64,000 bases of DNA. Origin: Halomonas colorata (lineage in GTDB: Bacteria; Pseudomonadota; Gammaproteobacteria; Pseudomonadales; Halomonadaceae). Of this stretch, positions 27,208 to 37,047 are shown piece after piece (the stretch's first letter is position 1; each line of letters opens with the position of its first letter). The DNA is taken from NCBI RefSeq assembly GCF_014897985.1, contig NZ_JABUZA010000013.1, forward strand, positions 27,907 through 91,906. The letters run 5' to 3'. Made by a program: the position numbers and the translations under genes. Below the pieces are notes generated by a model. That model saw only the letters and a program-made list of their open reading frames with translations. It was not told the origin of the DNA and did no database searches.

Positions 27208-28281
27208 ATGCTTGCCCCACTAATTATGTGCCTTGCACTCCTGCCCTTACTGGCAACATTGGTCGCTCGAGTACCGTTGCGCTGGTGGTGGATACGGTGT
27301 TTTGAATTTCCTCGCGTGCAAATAGCGCTCCTATCACTTCTCTTCGGCCTAATGGCATTAGTGTTTTTAGAACCCAGCGATTGGCGCTCAGCCGCCTGGA
27401 TTATCGTTCTTATTACGGTGGGCTTGCAGGGTCGCTATATTTTACCCTGGACACGCCTTTGGCGTGCTCAGGTTAAAACAGCTGATAAAGAAAGCTCCCA
27501 AGATCGCCACATTACGCTTTTAATTGCCAATGTATTGACGCCCAACCGGCGCGCTGAGGATCTGATCAAAATGATTCAACAGCGCCAGCCGGATATCATT
27601 TTAACCCTTGAGTCAGATCAATGGTGGCAGGATCAGTTAGATCCCGCACTTGATGAAAAATGGCCCTATAGCGTTAAAGTGCCGCTCGACAATCTCTATG
27701 GCATGCACCTTTATTCACGTCTACCGCTGGAAAACACCTCGGTTAAATGGCTAATCCAAAAAGACATCCCATCTATTCATACCATGGTAACGCTTGAAAA
27801 TGGCGACTCTATTCGTCTGTATGCCGTTCATCCCCGCCCCCCTGCTCCGGCGGAAAGTGAAAAATCGTTATGGCGAGATGCTGAACTCTTATGGGTGGGG
27901 CAAGAAGTCCACAAAAAACCTCAGCCTACGTTAGTGGCAGGTGATCTTAACGATGTGGCCTGGTCAAGCACCACGCGTTTATTCTGCCGCATTAGCGGTA
28001 TGCTCGACCCGCGGCGGGGTCGAGGTATGTTTAGCACCTTTCACGCCAAGAATCGACTGTTGCGCTGGCCGCTTGACCACATCTTTGTGACCAACCACTT
28101 CACGCTGGTAAACATGCAGCGGCTGGGAGCGTTTGGTTCTGACCACTTCCCTATCCTGGCAACCTTTTGTTACCAGCCTACGCGCCAAGTTGAGCAGGAG
28201 AAACCTCAAGCAGACAGCGAAGAGCGCGAAGAGGCCAGCGAAACCATACAACAGGGTAAAATAGAAAAGCAGAAAACCTGA
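27208..28281 (+). CDS. Membrane-anchored endonuclease/exonuclease/phosphatase family protein
   Basis: The 357-residue protein starts with three membrane segments (~3-22, 37-55, 62-80) and then an EEP domain. Catalytic landmarks are Asn108, Glu135, His208, GDLND (245-249) and GSDHFPI (310-316). The domain should face the periplasm if the loop charges follow the positive-inside rule. The substrate (DNA, phosphoester or lipid headgroup) is unknown. The tail after ~325 is charged and probably disordered. AGGAAG lies upstream. It stands alone between tRNA-Val and convergent fumC. Confidence 0.82.
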   Translation: MLAPLIMCLALLPLLATLVARVPLRWWWIRCFEFPRVQIALLSLLFGLMALVFLEPSDWRSAAWIIVLITVGLQGRYILPWTRLWRAQVKTADKESSQDRHITLLIANVLTPNRRAEDLIKMIQQRQPDIILTLESDQWWQDQLDPALDEKWPYSVKVPLDNLYGMHLYSRLPLENTSVKWLIQKDIPSIHTMVTLENGDSIRLYAVHPRPPAPAESEKSLWRDAELLWVGQEVHKKPQPTLVAGDLNDVAWSSTTRLFCRISGMLDPRRGRGMFSTFHAKNRLLRWPLDHIFVTNHFTLVNMQRLGAFGSDHFPILATFCYQPTRQVEQEKPQADSEEREEASETIQQGKIEKQKT

Positions 28282-28324
28282 GGCGCCGCTGGCGATCTAG
28301 AACGAGTTATTTATGCTCGAAAAC

Positions 28325-29701
28325 CTATTCAGGAATTCCCCCCTGGGTTAGCACCGTTGGATCTAACAGTCTTTCCAACGTTTCCCGATCCAGGTCGGTT
28401 TGCTCTTCCGCGACATCAATAATCGGACGCCCTGCCTGGTAGGCTTTTTTAGCAATGGCGGCCGCCGCGTTATAGCCAATCACACTGTTGAGCGCCGTCA
28501 CTAAAATAGGGTTACGCGCCAAAGGCCCCTGCAGGTTATCCTCCCGCACCTTAAACGTCGCAATTGCCCGGTCCGCAAGCAGCCGTGAGGTATTGCTCAT
28601 CAAGGTAATGGAGGTCAGCAGATTGGTCGCCACCAGCGGCAGCATGACATTTAGCTGGAAGTTGCCGCTCTGGCCTGCCACCGTAATAGCCGCATCCAGG
28701 CCAATGACCTGGGCGGCCGCTTGGGCGGCCGATTCTGGGATCACAGGGTTGACCTTGCCCGGCATGATCGAGCTTCCCGGCTGCAGCGCTTCAAGCTCTA
28801 TTTCACCCAAGCCTGCTAAAGGACCTGAATTCATCCAGCGCAGATCATTGGCAATTTTCATGATGACGCAGGCCAAGCCCTTTAATTGGCCGGAAAGCTC
28901 AACGGCCGCATCCTGGGAGGAGAGGCTAGCAAAAAAGCTATCGTTAGGGGCAAAGCTTAACCCGGTTTGCTCACTTAGCTCCTTGGCAATCTGATTGGCA
29001 AAGCCTTCCGGCGCATTGATACCGGTACCCACCGCCGTTCCACCCTGCGCTAAACGACACAGACGGCTCATCGCGCTATCAAAGCGCTCAATGGCTTGGC
29101 CTAGCTGGCTTGACCATGCCCCAAGCTCCTGGTCCATACGCAGCGGCATGGCATCCATCAAATGCGTACGCCCTGTTTTAACAACATGCTTAAGTTCGCT
29201 CGCGCGCTGATCAATACACGCTTTTAAATGCTCAAGCGCAGGCCGTAGCGACTCATTCACGGCAACTGCCGCTGAAACATGAATAGCCGTCGGGATAACA
29301 TCGTTGCTTGACTGCCCCATATTCACGTGATCATTAGGTGTTACTTCAACACCTTCACGGCTTGCCAGGGTAGCCAACACTTCATTGACGTTCATATTGG
29401 TCGATGTGCCTGACCCCGTTTGAAATACGTCAATCGGGAACTGATCGTCGTGTTCACCATTAATCACTGCCTGTGCAGCTTTTTGGATGGCGCTCGATCT
29501 AGCCTCATCTAACAAGCCTAATTGTTGATTAGTGCGCGCGGCGGCCAGTTTAATCCGCGCCACAGCGTGTACAAAGGCCGCAGGCATAGGTGAATGGGAA
29601 ACGGGAAAGTTATTGATAGCCCGCTGTGTTTGGGCTCCATAAAGGGCATTAGCCGGTACTTCAAGCTCACCCATGCTGTCGCGTTCGGTACGAGTATCCA
29701 T
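28325..29701 (-). CDS. fumC: Class II fumarate hydratase
   Basis: FumC is the iron-independent fumarase, hydrating fumarate to malate in the TCA cycle. The 458-residue protein has the superfamily signature GSSIMPGKVNP near residue 315, whose flexible loop holds the catalytic Ser. It also has GSGTSTNMNVNEV, TGRTHLMDAMP and HVNMGQSSND. Length is typical (E. coli 467). It is convergent with the EEP-domain gene and preceded by ~270 bases without a gene before the phasin. Confidence 0.96.
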   Translation of the reverse strand: MDTRTERDSMGELEVPANALYGAQTQRAINNFPVSHSPMPAAFVHAVARIKLAAARTNQQLGLLDEARSSAIQKAAQAVINGEHDDQFPIDVFQTGSGTSTNMNVNEVLATLASREGVEVTPNDHVNMGQSSNDVIPTAIHVSAAVAVNESLRPALEHLKACIDQRASELKHVVKTGRTHLMDAMPLRMDQELGAWSSQLGQAIERFDSAMSRLCRLAQGGTAVGTGINAPEGFANQIAKELSEQTGLSFAPNDSFFASLSSQDAAVELSGQLKGLACVIMKIANDLRWMNSGPLAGLGEIELEALQPGSSIMPGKVNPVIPESAAQAAAQVIGLDAAITVAGQSGNFQLNVMLPLVATNLLTSITLMSNTSRLLADRAIATFKVREDNLQGPLARNPILVTALNSVIGYNAAAAIAKKAYQAGRPIIDVAEEQTDLDRETLERLLDPTVLTQGGIPE

Positions 29702-29968
29702 TATTTATGCTCCTTTTAAATAGTAATCAATCTTATTTACAACTGATCACGTCGGCAAGTCCTTTCGCAATATCTGCAGCTATTCAAGCTAGACGCTCTC
29801 AACGCCGGGGTAAACATTAACCGCTTTAGGCTAGAAATAACGCCTCACGCCCCATGTTGCACTGCACAAAAACGACTGCTATGCTGCAACGCAAGAAAGC
29901 TTAATATTCATAGCGGCTGTTGTTAAACGGAATGCTTAAAAGCACTATCTTGATTTAGGAGTTTTACA

Positions 29969-30343
29969 ATGAACACGTTCAATACAAATGAAATGAACCA
30001 GCAGTTTGATAATTTCTTTATGGCCCCTGCGCGCGCGTATGCCGCCCTGACTCTCGATTACGCAGAGAAGATGCTAAATGCACAAGTTAACGCCAGCCAA
30101 GCCTATGCTGAAACCGGCATCGCGCAGCTGCGCCAGCTAACCAGCGTAAAAGACCCAGAAGGGCTACGTAGTTATATGGAAGGCCAGCAGCAGGTTGTAA
30201 AACAACTAGCAGAACAGGCTAAAGGCGATACGGATAAAGTGGTTGCGCTTCACCAGGACTATTTTCAAAAAAGCCAGAAGCTAACTGAAGACAATGTAAA
30301 GCAAGCCCAGACAGCGGCTAGTAAAATGCGCAAACCCGCCTAA
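29969..30343 (+). CDS. Phasin family protein
   Basis: Phasins coat polyhydroxyalkanoate granules or act as amphipathic helix proteins. This 124-residue, all-helical protein starts with MNQQFDNFFMAPARAYAALTLDY. It has no signal peptide or Cys, and runs of amphipathic helix with Gln/Lys/Ala-rich tails (ASKMRKPA). AGGAG lies seven bases before the ATG. No phaC synthase or depolymerase is in the window, so granule function is inferred from the family. A hairpin follows its stop. Confidence 0.85.
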   Translation: MNTFNTNEMNQQFDNFFMAPARAYAALTLDYAEKMLNAQVNASQAYAETGIAQLRQLTSVKDPEGLRSYMEGQQQVVKQLAEQAKGDTDKVVALHQDYFQKSQKLTEDNVKQAQTAASKMRKPA

Positions 30344-30365
30344 GCCACTATCTATTCAAGCATGG

Positions 30366-30398
30366 ACCTTACCCGCTAAATTAATAAGCGGGTAAGGT
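30366..30398. terminator. Hairpin between phasin gene and hda
   Basis: ACCTTACCCGCT and its exact complement form a 12-bp stem with a nine-base loop directly between the convergent phasin gene and hda. There is no T run on either side, so a bidirectional terminator role is inferred from position and stem strength. Confidence 0.5.
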
Positions 30399-31103
30399 TC
30401 ACCAGTTAAGCGACGACTTAACAAATGGAATCGTTAGCTTTCGCTTAGCAGATAAAGACGCTTGATCAAGCGTTTCAATGGCTCGGCATAAATCGCCTAA
30501 CTCACGCGGCCCACGATGCAAAATATAACGCCCGACATCGTCGGGCAGCTGCATTCCCCTAACATTCGCACGTAACCGCAGTGCCGCGAGGCGCTCCTCG
30601 TCATTGAGCGGATGAAGATGAAAGGTGACGCCCCACGTTAATCGTGACGCCAGGTCAGGCAGCACAACATTAAGCTGGCGTGGAGGGGCATTGGAAGCAA
30701 TTACAAGCTGTTTGCCTGCATCACGCAATCGATTAAATGCATGAAATAGCGCTTCTTCCCAACGCTTTCGGCCAACGACATATTCCAGATCATCAATCGC
30801 TACCAAATCTAGTCGCTCAATATCTTCAAGCATCAGAGGTGGAAAGTGGCCCAGATCAGCTAACGGTAGATACAAAGCTCGTTTATCGGCATCGGAGGCA
30901 GCATGGCAGGCCGCTTGAAGAAGATGGCTTCGCCCACTCCCCTGGGCGCCCCATAAATAGATAAAAGGCTCGGCACTCGGCTGAAATTGTTGCGTCAGAT
31001 GTTCAACCAGCAGTGCATTTGCGCCTGAAGCGTAATAATTATTGAAGGTTGCATCATCACGCAACCCTACTCCTAACGGCAGCTGTGCCGGCACTCGGCT
31101 CAT
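30399..31103 (-). CDS. hda: DnaA inactivator Hda
   Basis: Hda, with the beta clamp, stimulates ATP hydrolysis by DnaA to prevent re-initiation. The 234-residue AAA+ protein has the N-terminal clamp motif QLPLGV (7-12), Walker A WGAQGSGRSHLL, Walker B LVAIDDLEYV, and the C-terminal sensor HRGPRELGDLCRAIETLD, all typical. It overlaps the 3' end of the permease by an ATGA, indicating coupling, as in Pseudomonas hda-perM-purM. Confidence 0.96.
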   Translation of the reverse strand: MSRVPAQLPLGVGLRDDATFNNYYASGANALLVEHLTQQFQPSAEPFIYLWGAQGSGRSHLLQAACHAASDADKRALYLPLADLGHFPPLMLEDIERLDLVAIDDLEYVVGRKRWEEALFHAFNRLRDAGKQLVIASNAPPRQLNVVLPDLASRLTWGVTFHLHPLNDEERLAALRLRANVRGMQLPDDVGRYILHRGPRELGDLCRAIETLDQASLSAKRKLTIPFVKSSLNW

Positions 31104-32212
31104 GATGATTCCCTTTCGTCGTGACGATCCAGCCCATCATGGTGGTTTAAAGGCGTTAATGAACGTTGCTCAGCAGTATAAAGCGAACTGTGCTTATAAC
31201 GGTCGTTTAACTCGCGGAGAAGTACCATAAATACGGCGGCAACAGGCAATGCTAACAGTACGCCAGTAAACCCAAACAGGTTGCCACCCGCTAATACTGC
31301 AAAAATAACGGCAACAGGATGCAAGCCAATTTTATCTCCCAAAAGTTTGGGCTGTAGTATGACACTTTCGGCGGCTTGACCGATACTAAATACCACGATG
31401 ACACCGAGTATCGCCCACCACGTACCGTATTGAAATAACGCAACAATTAGGGCGACGGCAATCCCTACGATAAAGCCCAAAAACGGTACAAAGCTAACCA
31501 GCCCGGCCACAAACCCAATAAGCAAGCCAAAGTTAAGCCCCATCAAGGTAAGCCCTGTGGCATAAATAACGCCTAAACACAGCATGACTAAAAGCTGACC
31601 ACGTAAAAAAGATGACAGCACCTCATCACAGCGGCGTGCTAAACGAAACGTGTCGCTTGCCCATTGCCGCGGCACCAAGCTTGCGATGTTGCTTAGCATG
31701 CGATTCCAGTCGAGAAGCAGATAGAAGGTAACGACCGGAATCAGTGCGATATAAGTAATCCAGGTCATAAATGCCATTCCGGAGCGGCCAATATGCCCTA
31801 AAGCCTGAGCTAGATAGCCTCCCGCATCACGCCAGTTTTCAACCAGTACTTCACGTACGTTGGTTAACTCACCACGTAAATCGTAGCCAGTCCACTCCTG
31901 AACCTGAGGCGCCAGCACGTTTTCAACCCAGCTAAAAATACCCGGCACCGCATCGCCCAACTGCTTAATCTGCTGGACGATAAGCGGTATGAGAATTAAT
32001 AAACTCGCCGTCAATACAATCAGCAGTATCAAGAAGACGAGGCAAACGGCCAGCGTGCGCTTCATGCCTAGCCGCTGGAAATAATTAGACAGTGGATCAG
32101 CCAGATACGCCAATACCATGCTGGCAATAAAGGGCATTAAAACTGAATTCAGGACATACACCAGTCCAACAAACACGACTAGCAGCACTCCCCCTAACCA
32201 TGAACTTCGCAT
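31100..32212 (-). CDS. AI-2E family transporter / PerM-type permease
   Basis: The 370-residue membrane protein has about eight segments (5-40, 55-80, ~145-170, ~205-285, 300-340), the AI-2E/PerM layout. Stretches such as LADPLSNYFQRLGM and SFVPFLGFIVGIAVAL support it. The family covers AI-2 exporters and putative sodium/proton antiporters; none can be chosen from sequence. It sits between purM (divergent) and hda (ATGA overlap), the arrangement seen in pseudomonads. Confidence 0.85.
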   Translation of the reverse strand: MRSSWLGGVLLVVFVGLVYVLNSVLMPFIASMVLAYLADPLSNYFQRLGMKRTLAVCLVFLILLIVLTASLLILIPLIVQQIKQLGDAVPGIFSWVENVLAPQVQEWTGYDLRGELTNVREVLVENWRDAGGYLAQALGHIGRSGMAFMTWITYIALIPVVTFYLLLDWNRMLSNIASLVPRQWASDTFRLARRCDEVLSSFLRGQLLVMLCLGVIYATGLTLMGLNFGLLIGFVAGLVSFVPFLGFIVGIAVALIVALFQYGTWWAILGVIVVFSIGQAAESVILQPKLLGDKIGLHPVAVIFAVLAGGNLFGFTGVLLALPVAAVFMVLLRELNDRYKHSSLYTAEQRSLTPLNHHDGLDRHDERESS

Positions 32213-32410
32213 TGTATGACTCTCCTTCCTGGATCCATCAAAAGCGCTTTATGCACTGAATAATAACAAAAGTTGTAGGAACGTAGGCGCAACATGTATA
32301 CCGGCGATGCGGGCCACGCCGCTCGGTGTTACAATCCACGTCAGTTATTGCCCAGCACTGGCCATCTCGCCAGCACTACCCGTACTGCTATAGGCTTCAC
32401 AGGAACTGTC

Positions 32411-33478
32411 ATGACCGAGACTTCCACTTCTCCGGCTACTCCTTCGCTCAGCTATAAGGATGCAGGTGTCGATATTGATGCCGGAAATGCCCTAGTTGAT
32501 CGCATCAAACACGTTGCCAAACGTACCACTCGCCCCGAAGTAATGGGCGGCTTGGGCGGTTTTGGCGCTTTATGCGAGCTACCCGCAGGCTACAAGCAGC
32601 CTGTTCTGGTATCTGGCACTGATGGAGTGGGCACCAAACTGCGCCTTGCGATGGACCTTGGCAAGCACGACACCATTGGCATCGATTTAGTGGCAATGTG
32701 CGTTAATGATTTGATTGTCGCAGGTGCCGAACCGCTGCTGTTCCTCGACTACTATGCCACGGGTAAGCTGGATGTGGATATCGCTGCCGACGTAGTAACC
32801 GGCATTGGCGCCGGTTGTGAGCTGGCTGGCTGTGCATTGGTTGGTGGTGAAACAGCCGAAATGCCCGGCATGTACGAAGGTAGTGACTATGACCTGGCGG
32901 GTTTTTGCGTCGGCGTTGTGGAAAAATCCGAAATTCTTGACGGTAGCAAAGTAAGCGAAGGCGATGTCCTGCTGGGCCTTGCCTCTTCAGGCCCTCACTC
33001 TAACGGCTACTCGTTAATTCGCAAGATCCTGGAAGTGAGCAATGCCTCGCTTGAAACGCAGGTAGATAATACCCCGTTAGCCGATGCACTAATGGCGCCA
33101 ACCCGCATTTATGTGAAGTCGCTGCTTTCCTTGATGCGTGATACTTCTATTCCTGTGCATGCACTTTCCCACATTACCGGTGGCGGCCTGCTCGAAAACA
33201 TCCCCCGCGTACTGCCTGAAGAGCTCGCGGCACACGTTGATATTGCTACATGGCAGCGTCCTGCGGTATTTGACTGGCTACAGGCTCAAGGCAACGTTAA
33301 CGAAGTTGAAATGCACCGTGTACTTAACTGCGGTATCGGCATGGTCATCGTGGTGCCTGCCGCAGAGGCAGAGCAAGCCATGACCCATTTACAAGCCCAG
33401 GGTGAAACGGTTTATCGCATCGGTCATATTATCAAGCGCCAGGATGAAGCCGTGGTGCTGGAGAACCTGCCCGTATGA
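32411..33478 (+). CDS. purM: Phosphoribosylformylglycinamidine cyclo-ligase (AIR synthetase)
   Basis: PurM closes the imidazole ring, turning FGAM into AIR in purine synthesis. I start at ATG 32411 (MTETSTSP, 355 residues; E. coli 345) with AGGA seven bases upstream; the frame from 32294 adds unconserved residues. Markers are [29 protein letters not shown] [24 protein letters not shown] and [13 protein letters not shown]. The stop and purN start share ATGA, so the pair is translationally coupled. Confidence 0.96.
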   Translation: MTETSTSPATPSLSYKDAGVDIDAGNALVDRIKHVAKRTTRPEVMGGLGGFGALCELPAGYKQPVLVSGTDGVGTKLRLAMDLGKHDTIGIDLVAMCVNDLIVAGAEPLLFLDYYATGKLDVDIAADVVTGIGAGCELAGCALVGGETAEMPGMYEGSDYDLAGFCVGVVEKSEILDGSKVSEGDVLLGLASSGPHSNGYSLIRKILEVSNASLETQVDNTPLADALMAPTRIYVKSLLSLMRDTSIPVHALSHITGGGLLENIPRVLPEELAAHVDIATWQRPAVFDWLQAQGNVNEVEMHRVLNCGIGMVIVVPAAEAEQAMTHLQAQGETVYRIGHIIKRQDEAVVLENLPV

Positions 33479-34227
33479 GTGGTACCGATTACCCCAGCGA
33501 TACGATTACCGATATGGCGCCAGAGCCGACCGGCCCACGTCGGGTAGTCGTGCTTATTTCTGGCAGTGGCAGCAATCTTCAGGCGCTGATCGATGCGCAG
33601 TCTCATGACCGCCTAGGCGGTGAGATTGTCGCAGTGATTTCCAACGTGGCAGACGCTTACGGCTTGAAGCGCGCTCACGAGGCTGGCATCGAAGCAGTTG
33701 CCCTGCCCCATCGCGAATATGATACTCGCGAGGCTTACGATGGCGCGCTGATTAAAGTCATTGAGCGCCACGAGCCCGACTTGATCGTATTGGCGGGCTT
33801 TATGCGTATTTTAACGCCACGCTTTGTACAACGCTTTATGGGTCGGATGCTCAATATTCATCCTTCACTGCTGCCCGAGTACCAGGGGTTAAATACCCAC
33901 GTAAGGGCGCTGGCCGACCAGGTAACCAGCCACGGCTGTAGCGTGCACTTTGTTACCGAAGAGCTGGATGGCGGCCCGGTGGTTCTTCAGGCGGAATTGT
34001 CTGTAAGCGCGGATGATAGTGAAGAGACGCTTAAAGAGAAGGTCCACGCACGTGAGCATCTGATTTATCCGATTGCGGTGCAGTGGTTTTTAGAGGGACG
34101 GCTTCAGTTTAGCGCTGAAGGCGCCAAAATGGATGGTCACCTGCTGCCTACCCATGGTATGCGCCTCTCACATGCTGATGCAGCTGAAGAGTTGGATGAA
34201 GAACTGGACGAAGACGCCGAAGAGTAG
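33475..34227 (+). CDS. purN: Phosphoribosylglycinamide formyltransferase
   Basis: PurN formylates GAR to FGAR with 10-formyl-THF. The core, from [14 protein letters not shown] (GSGSN at 30-34) to the [10 protein letters not shown] and [10 protein letters not shown] stretches, is canonical and holds the catalytic Asn, His and Asp. It is longer than E. coli PurN (250 against 212 residues). About 20 extra residues lie at the N-terminus and an acidic tail ([13 protein letters not shown]) at the end, as is common in halophiles. It is joined to purM by ATGA and ends just before a terminator. Confidence 0.94.
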   Translation: MSGTDYPSDTITDMAPEPTGPRRVVVLISGSGSNLQALIDAQSHDRLGGEIVAVISNVADAYGLKRAHEAGIEAVALPHREYDTREAYDGALIKVIERHEPDLIVLAGFMRILTPRFVQRFMGRMLNIHPSLLPEYQGLNTHVRALADQVTSHGCSVHFVTEELDGGPVVLQAELSVSADDSEETLKEKVHAREHLIYPIAVQWFLEGRLQFSAEGAKMDGHLLPTHGMRLSHADAAEELDEELDEDAEE

Positions 34228-34276
34228 CTTATTGCTTAATCAATAAATGATTGCGGCAAACACCTGCAGTAAACAA

Positions 34277-34311
34277 CAAGGCCTTACGGTTCCCCGTAAG
34301 GCCTTGCTTTT
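34277..34311 (+). terminator. Terminator after purMN
   Basis: CAAGGCCTTACGG and its complement form a 13-bp stem with a four-base loop followed by CTTTT. It separates purN from convergent dcd and may work in both directions. Confidence 0.85.
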
Positions 34312-34335
34312 GGGCTGATCAATAACGCTCATTCA

Positions 34336-34902
34336 TTAAGTGCGCGGCAAGGTTACTCCGCGCTGGCCCATATATTTGCCCCCGCGATCTTTATACGAGG
34401 TTTCGCAGACTTCATCAGACTCTAAAAACAACATTTGCGCTACACCTTCGTGAGCATAAATCTTGGCAGGCAAATTGGTCGTATTAGAGAACTCAAGCGT
34501 GACATGGCCTTCCCACTCAGGCTCAAGCGGCGTGACGTTCACAATGATGCCACAGCGCGCGTAGGTTGATTTTCCCAGGCAGATAGTCAGCACGCTACGC
34601 GGAATGCGGAAGTACTCAACGGTTCTTGCCAAAGCAAATGAGTTGGGCGGAATGATGCAGACATCGCCTTTAATATCTACAAAGCTTTTCTCATCGAACG
34701 CCTTGGGATCAACGATAGCCGAGTGAATATTGGTAAACACTTTAAACTCATCGGCACAGCGCACATCATAACCGTAGCTTGAAGTACCGTAAGAGATCAC
34801 TCGCTGATCATTCACATAGCGAACCTGCTCGGCTTCAAAAGGCTCGATCATGGCGTCGCTTTGCGCCATGCGACGAATCCACTTATCTGATTTGATACTC
34901 AT
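34336..34902 (-). CDS. dcd: dCTP deaminase
   Basis: Dcd deaminates dCTP to dUTP, feeding thymidylate synthesis in gammaproteobacteria. The 188-residue protein has the active-site [17 protein letters not shown] with the Glu/Arg framework, and SYGYDVR near 42. Its C-terminus is short and typical. It follows mrp in the same direction by eleven bases, so they are probably cotranscribed. Confidence 0.96.
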   Translation of the reverse strand: MSIKSDKWIRRMAQSDAMIEPFEAEQVRYVNDQRVISYGTSSYGYDVRCADEFKVFTNIHSAIVDPKAFDEKSFVDIKGDVCIIPPNSFALARTVEYFRIPRSVLTICLGKSTYARCGIIVNVTPLEPEWEGHVTLEFSNTTNLPAKIYAHEGVAQMLFLESDEVCETSYKDRGGKYMGQRGVTLPRT

Positions 34903-34913
34903 GTATTACTTCA

Positions 34914-35714
34914 TCACTCGCTAAAAGAAATAGTGGGACCACCGCTTTCGCTGGCACTCACTGATTGGGCAACTTGCCTGGCAATCTCAGCAAACGTTTG
35001 GCTTACCGAGCTATCAGGTTCTGATACAACACTTGGGCTGCCCGAGTCTGCCAACTCACGGATAGACAGCGTCAAAGGTAACCGTCCTAGTACCGTCGTC
35101 TGATACTCTTCAGCGATACTATCGCCACCGCCGGTACCGAAGATCGCGGCTTCATGGCCACAGTTCTCACAGTGATAGAGGCTCATGTTTTCAACCACAC
35201 CAAGTACCGGCACGTTCACTTTGCGAAACATTTCAATGCCTTTACGAGCATCTAAAAGCGCAATATCTTGTGGCGTAGTGACAATGACAGCCCCGCTTAC
35301 CGGTACTTTCTGAGCCAACGTCAGCTGAATATCACCGGTACCCGGTGGCATATCGATCAACAGAAAATCCAGATTATCCCACTGCGTTTGCGTGAGCATT
35401 TGCTGAAAAGCCCCTACGACCATCGGCCCACGCCATACCATGGCCTCTCGGGTATTCGCCAAAAAAGCCATGGACATTGCCTGAAGGCCATGTGCTGTTA
35501 AGGGCAAGAATTTATTATCACCCGTGGATTCAGGGCGAACGCCCTCTTTAACACCCAGCATTTGGGCTTGGCTTGGTCCATAAATGTCCGCATCAAGAAC
35601 CCCTACGCGATAACCTTGGGCAGAAAGCGCCAGTGCCAGGTTAACGGTTACGGTCGACTTGCCAACCCCACCTTTGCCCGATGCCACTGCGACGATGTGT
35701 TTAACGCCATCCAT
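34914..35714 (-). CDS. apbC: Iron-sulfur cluster carrier Mrp/ApbC (short form)
   Basis: Mrp-type ATPases bind and deliver [4Fe-4S] clusters. The 266-residue protein begins at the ATPase domain with VAVASGKGGVGKST (P-loop, ~8-21). DADIYGPSQ and IDMPPGTGDIQLT follow, then the cluster-binding CENC (CxxC) near residue 185. It lacks the ~95-residue N-terminal MIP18/DUF59 domain that E. coli Mrp has. AGGAG lies ten bases upstream, and no coding sequence for that domain precedes it, so the short form is genuine rather than a mis-start. It comes before dcd in the same direction. Confidence 0.93.
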   Translation of the reverse strand: MDGVKHIVAVASGKGGVGKSTVTVNLALALSAQGYRVGVLDADIYGPSQAQMLGVKEGVRPESTGDNKFLPLTAHGLQAMSMAFLANTREAMVWRGPMVVGAFQQMLTQTQWDNLDFLLIDMPPGTGDIQLTLAQKVPVSGAVIVTTPQDIALLDARKGIEMFRKVNVPVLGVVENMSLYHCENCGHEAAIFGTGGGDSIAEEYQTTVLGRLPLTLSIRELADSGSPSVVSEPDSSVSQTFAEIARQVAQSVSASESGGPTISFSE

Positions 35715-35796
35715 TTAGTCGCTCTCCTATATCTGGGTAGATCATGAACATTGGGATAAATGATACTCTCTGAACGAGTATTCATAAACAAACAAA

Positions 35797-35824
35797 ACGG
35801 ATGCTGGGGATACCAGCATCCGTT
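35797..35824 (-). terminator. Intrinsic terminator after the coiled-coil gene
   Basis: ACGGATGCTGG and its complement form an 11-bp stem with a short loop. On the minus strand it is followed by TTTTGTTTG. Confidence 0.85.
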
Positions 35825-35829
35825 TGATG

Positions 35830-35883
35830 GTTCGTCCGTACTAGCTATTTATCGTTTTAGCTATACAAACGTTTTAGACGAAC
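35830..35883. other. Nested inverted repeat downstream of the coiled-coil gene
   Basis: GTTCGTC and GACGAAC form outer arms, and two copies of TAGCTA (35842-35847 and 35858-35863) can pair inside. On the plus strand the outer arm is followed by TTTTT. It lies directly after the coiled-coil stop, before the main terminator. Function unknown. Confidence 0.4.
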
Positions 35884-35889
35884 TTTTTA

Positions 35890-37047
35890 CTAGTTAGTGT
35901 TCTGCTGCTGGTTTTGCTGCTGCTCCTGCGGCTGGCTATTGTCTTCATCGCTGGCCGTTTCCTGCTCAGTATTACTACTTTCTGAGGCGCTATCTTCTGA
36001 CGCTTCGCCCGCTAACGTGGGGACTTCATCATTGGCGGCATCATCAACACTACCCAGACGCTGATCGAGTGAGGAAAGCTCTTCGCGCCACTCGCTCAAT
36101 TGAGACTCCAAGCGAGACAACTGATTTTCGCGCGCTTCAATATCGCTCTCAACGTTTGCAACTTCGTTGCGGCCAAGGTCAAGGGCAACCATGAGGTCTT
36201 CCATCTCGTTACGAACCTGGGTGAGGCTTTGATCTTCCTGCTCGCGCAGTTCAGTTAGCGAATCGACTTCCTGTTGTAGCTCATCGCGCTCCGCCGTAAC
36301 CGAATCACGCGTGCTTTGCAGCTCGTCAAGCTCGGCCTGAGTATTGGATATCTGCTCTTCTAAGCTTGAAAGCTCTTCATTAGCCTGACTGATTTTATCT
36401 TCAAGTGCAGCTAACTCCTCCTCGGCACTGTTCAGCTCATCTACAGCTTCTTGACGCTGCTCTTCAGCCTGCTGCCGAGCAGCTTCTGCCTCTTGGCGAG
36501 CTTGATCAGCACTTTCACGCGCATCTTCTACTTGTTGAAGCGAAGCTTCAGCCTCTTCTTGAGTCGTCTCGATTTGATCACGCTCATCACGTAGCGACTG
36601 CATTTCGCCTTGTGCGCTTTCAAGCTGCTGATTGAGGGAGTCCACTTCCTGCTGTAGCGTTGTGCGCTCAGCTTCCAGTTCTTCAAGACGTGACTGGGTG
36701 GTAGTTACATCATTTTGAGCACTTTCAAGCGATGCGCTTGCCTCATTGCGCTGCTCTTCCAAGGATGCCATCTCTGCCTGCATATCGGACAGGTTGGTTT
36801 CTGCTTGGTCTATTTCCTGAATACGGCGGCTGTACCGGCGGTTATCCTGCTCTACTGTAGCAAGCTGCTCTTCAAGCGTTTCAACGCGATCTTTATGAGT
36901 GCCGGCGTTAGATTGGGCCATGATTGCCCAGATAACCGCGATAGCCGCGATACCTGCAATAGCTCTAACACGGTTATCTTTAAATAAGGTTTTGGTATCC
37001 AGCCTGGTGGCAGGCGTCTGATGATCCGGGTGGCTTGTTTCTGGCAT
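35890..37047 (-). CDS. Membrane-anchored coiled-coil protein of unknown function
   Basis: The 385-residue protein has a short N-terminal tail (1-27), one membrane segment (~28-46, AIAGIAAIAVIWAIMA) and then near-continuous heptad-rich coiled coil from ~52 to ~330. It is rich in Glu, Gln, Ala and Ser with almost no aromatic residues. It ends in an acidic Ser/Glu stretch and a Gln/Asn-rich tail (residues ~350-385). The single segment with a basic N-side suggests the coil faces the periplasm. I recognise no catalytic domain. A terminator follows. Weak resemblance to TolA- or SMC-like rods is only compositional. It lies between cobA and mrp on the minus strand, divergent from nothing nearby. Confidence 0.75.
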   Translation of the reverse strand: MPETSHPDHQTPATRLDTKTLFKDNRVRAIAGIAAIAVIWAIMAQSNAGTHKDRVETLEEQLATVEQDNRRYSRRIQEIDQAETNLSDMQAEMASLEEQRNEASASLESAQNDVTTTQSRLEELEAERTTLQQEVDSLNQQLESAQGEMQSLRDERDQIETTQEEAEASLQQVEDARESADQARQEAEAARQQAEEQRQEAVDELNSAEEELAALEDKISQANEELSSLEEQISNTQAELDELQSTRDSVTAERDELQQEVDSLTELREQEDQSLTQVRNEMEDLMVALDLGRNEVANVESDIEARENQLSRLESQLSEWREELSSLDQRLGSVDDAANDEVPTLAGEASEDSASESSNTEQETASDEDNSQPQEQQQNQQQNTN

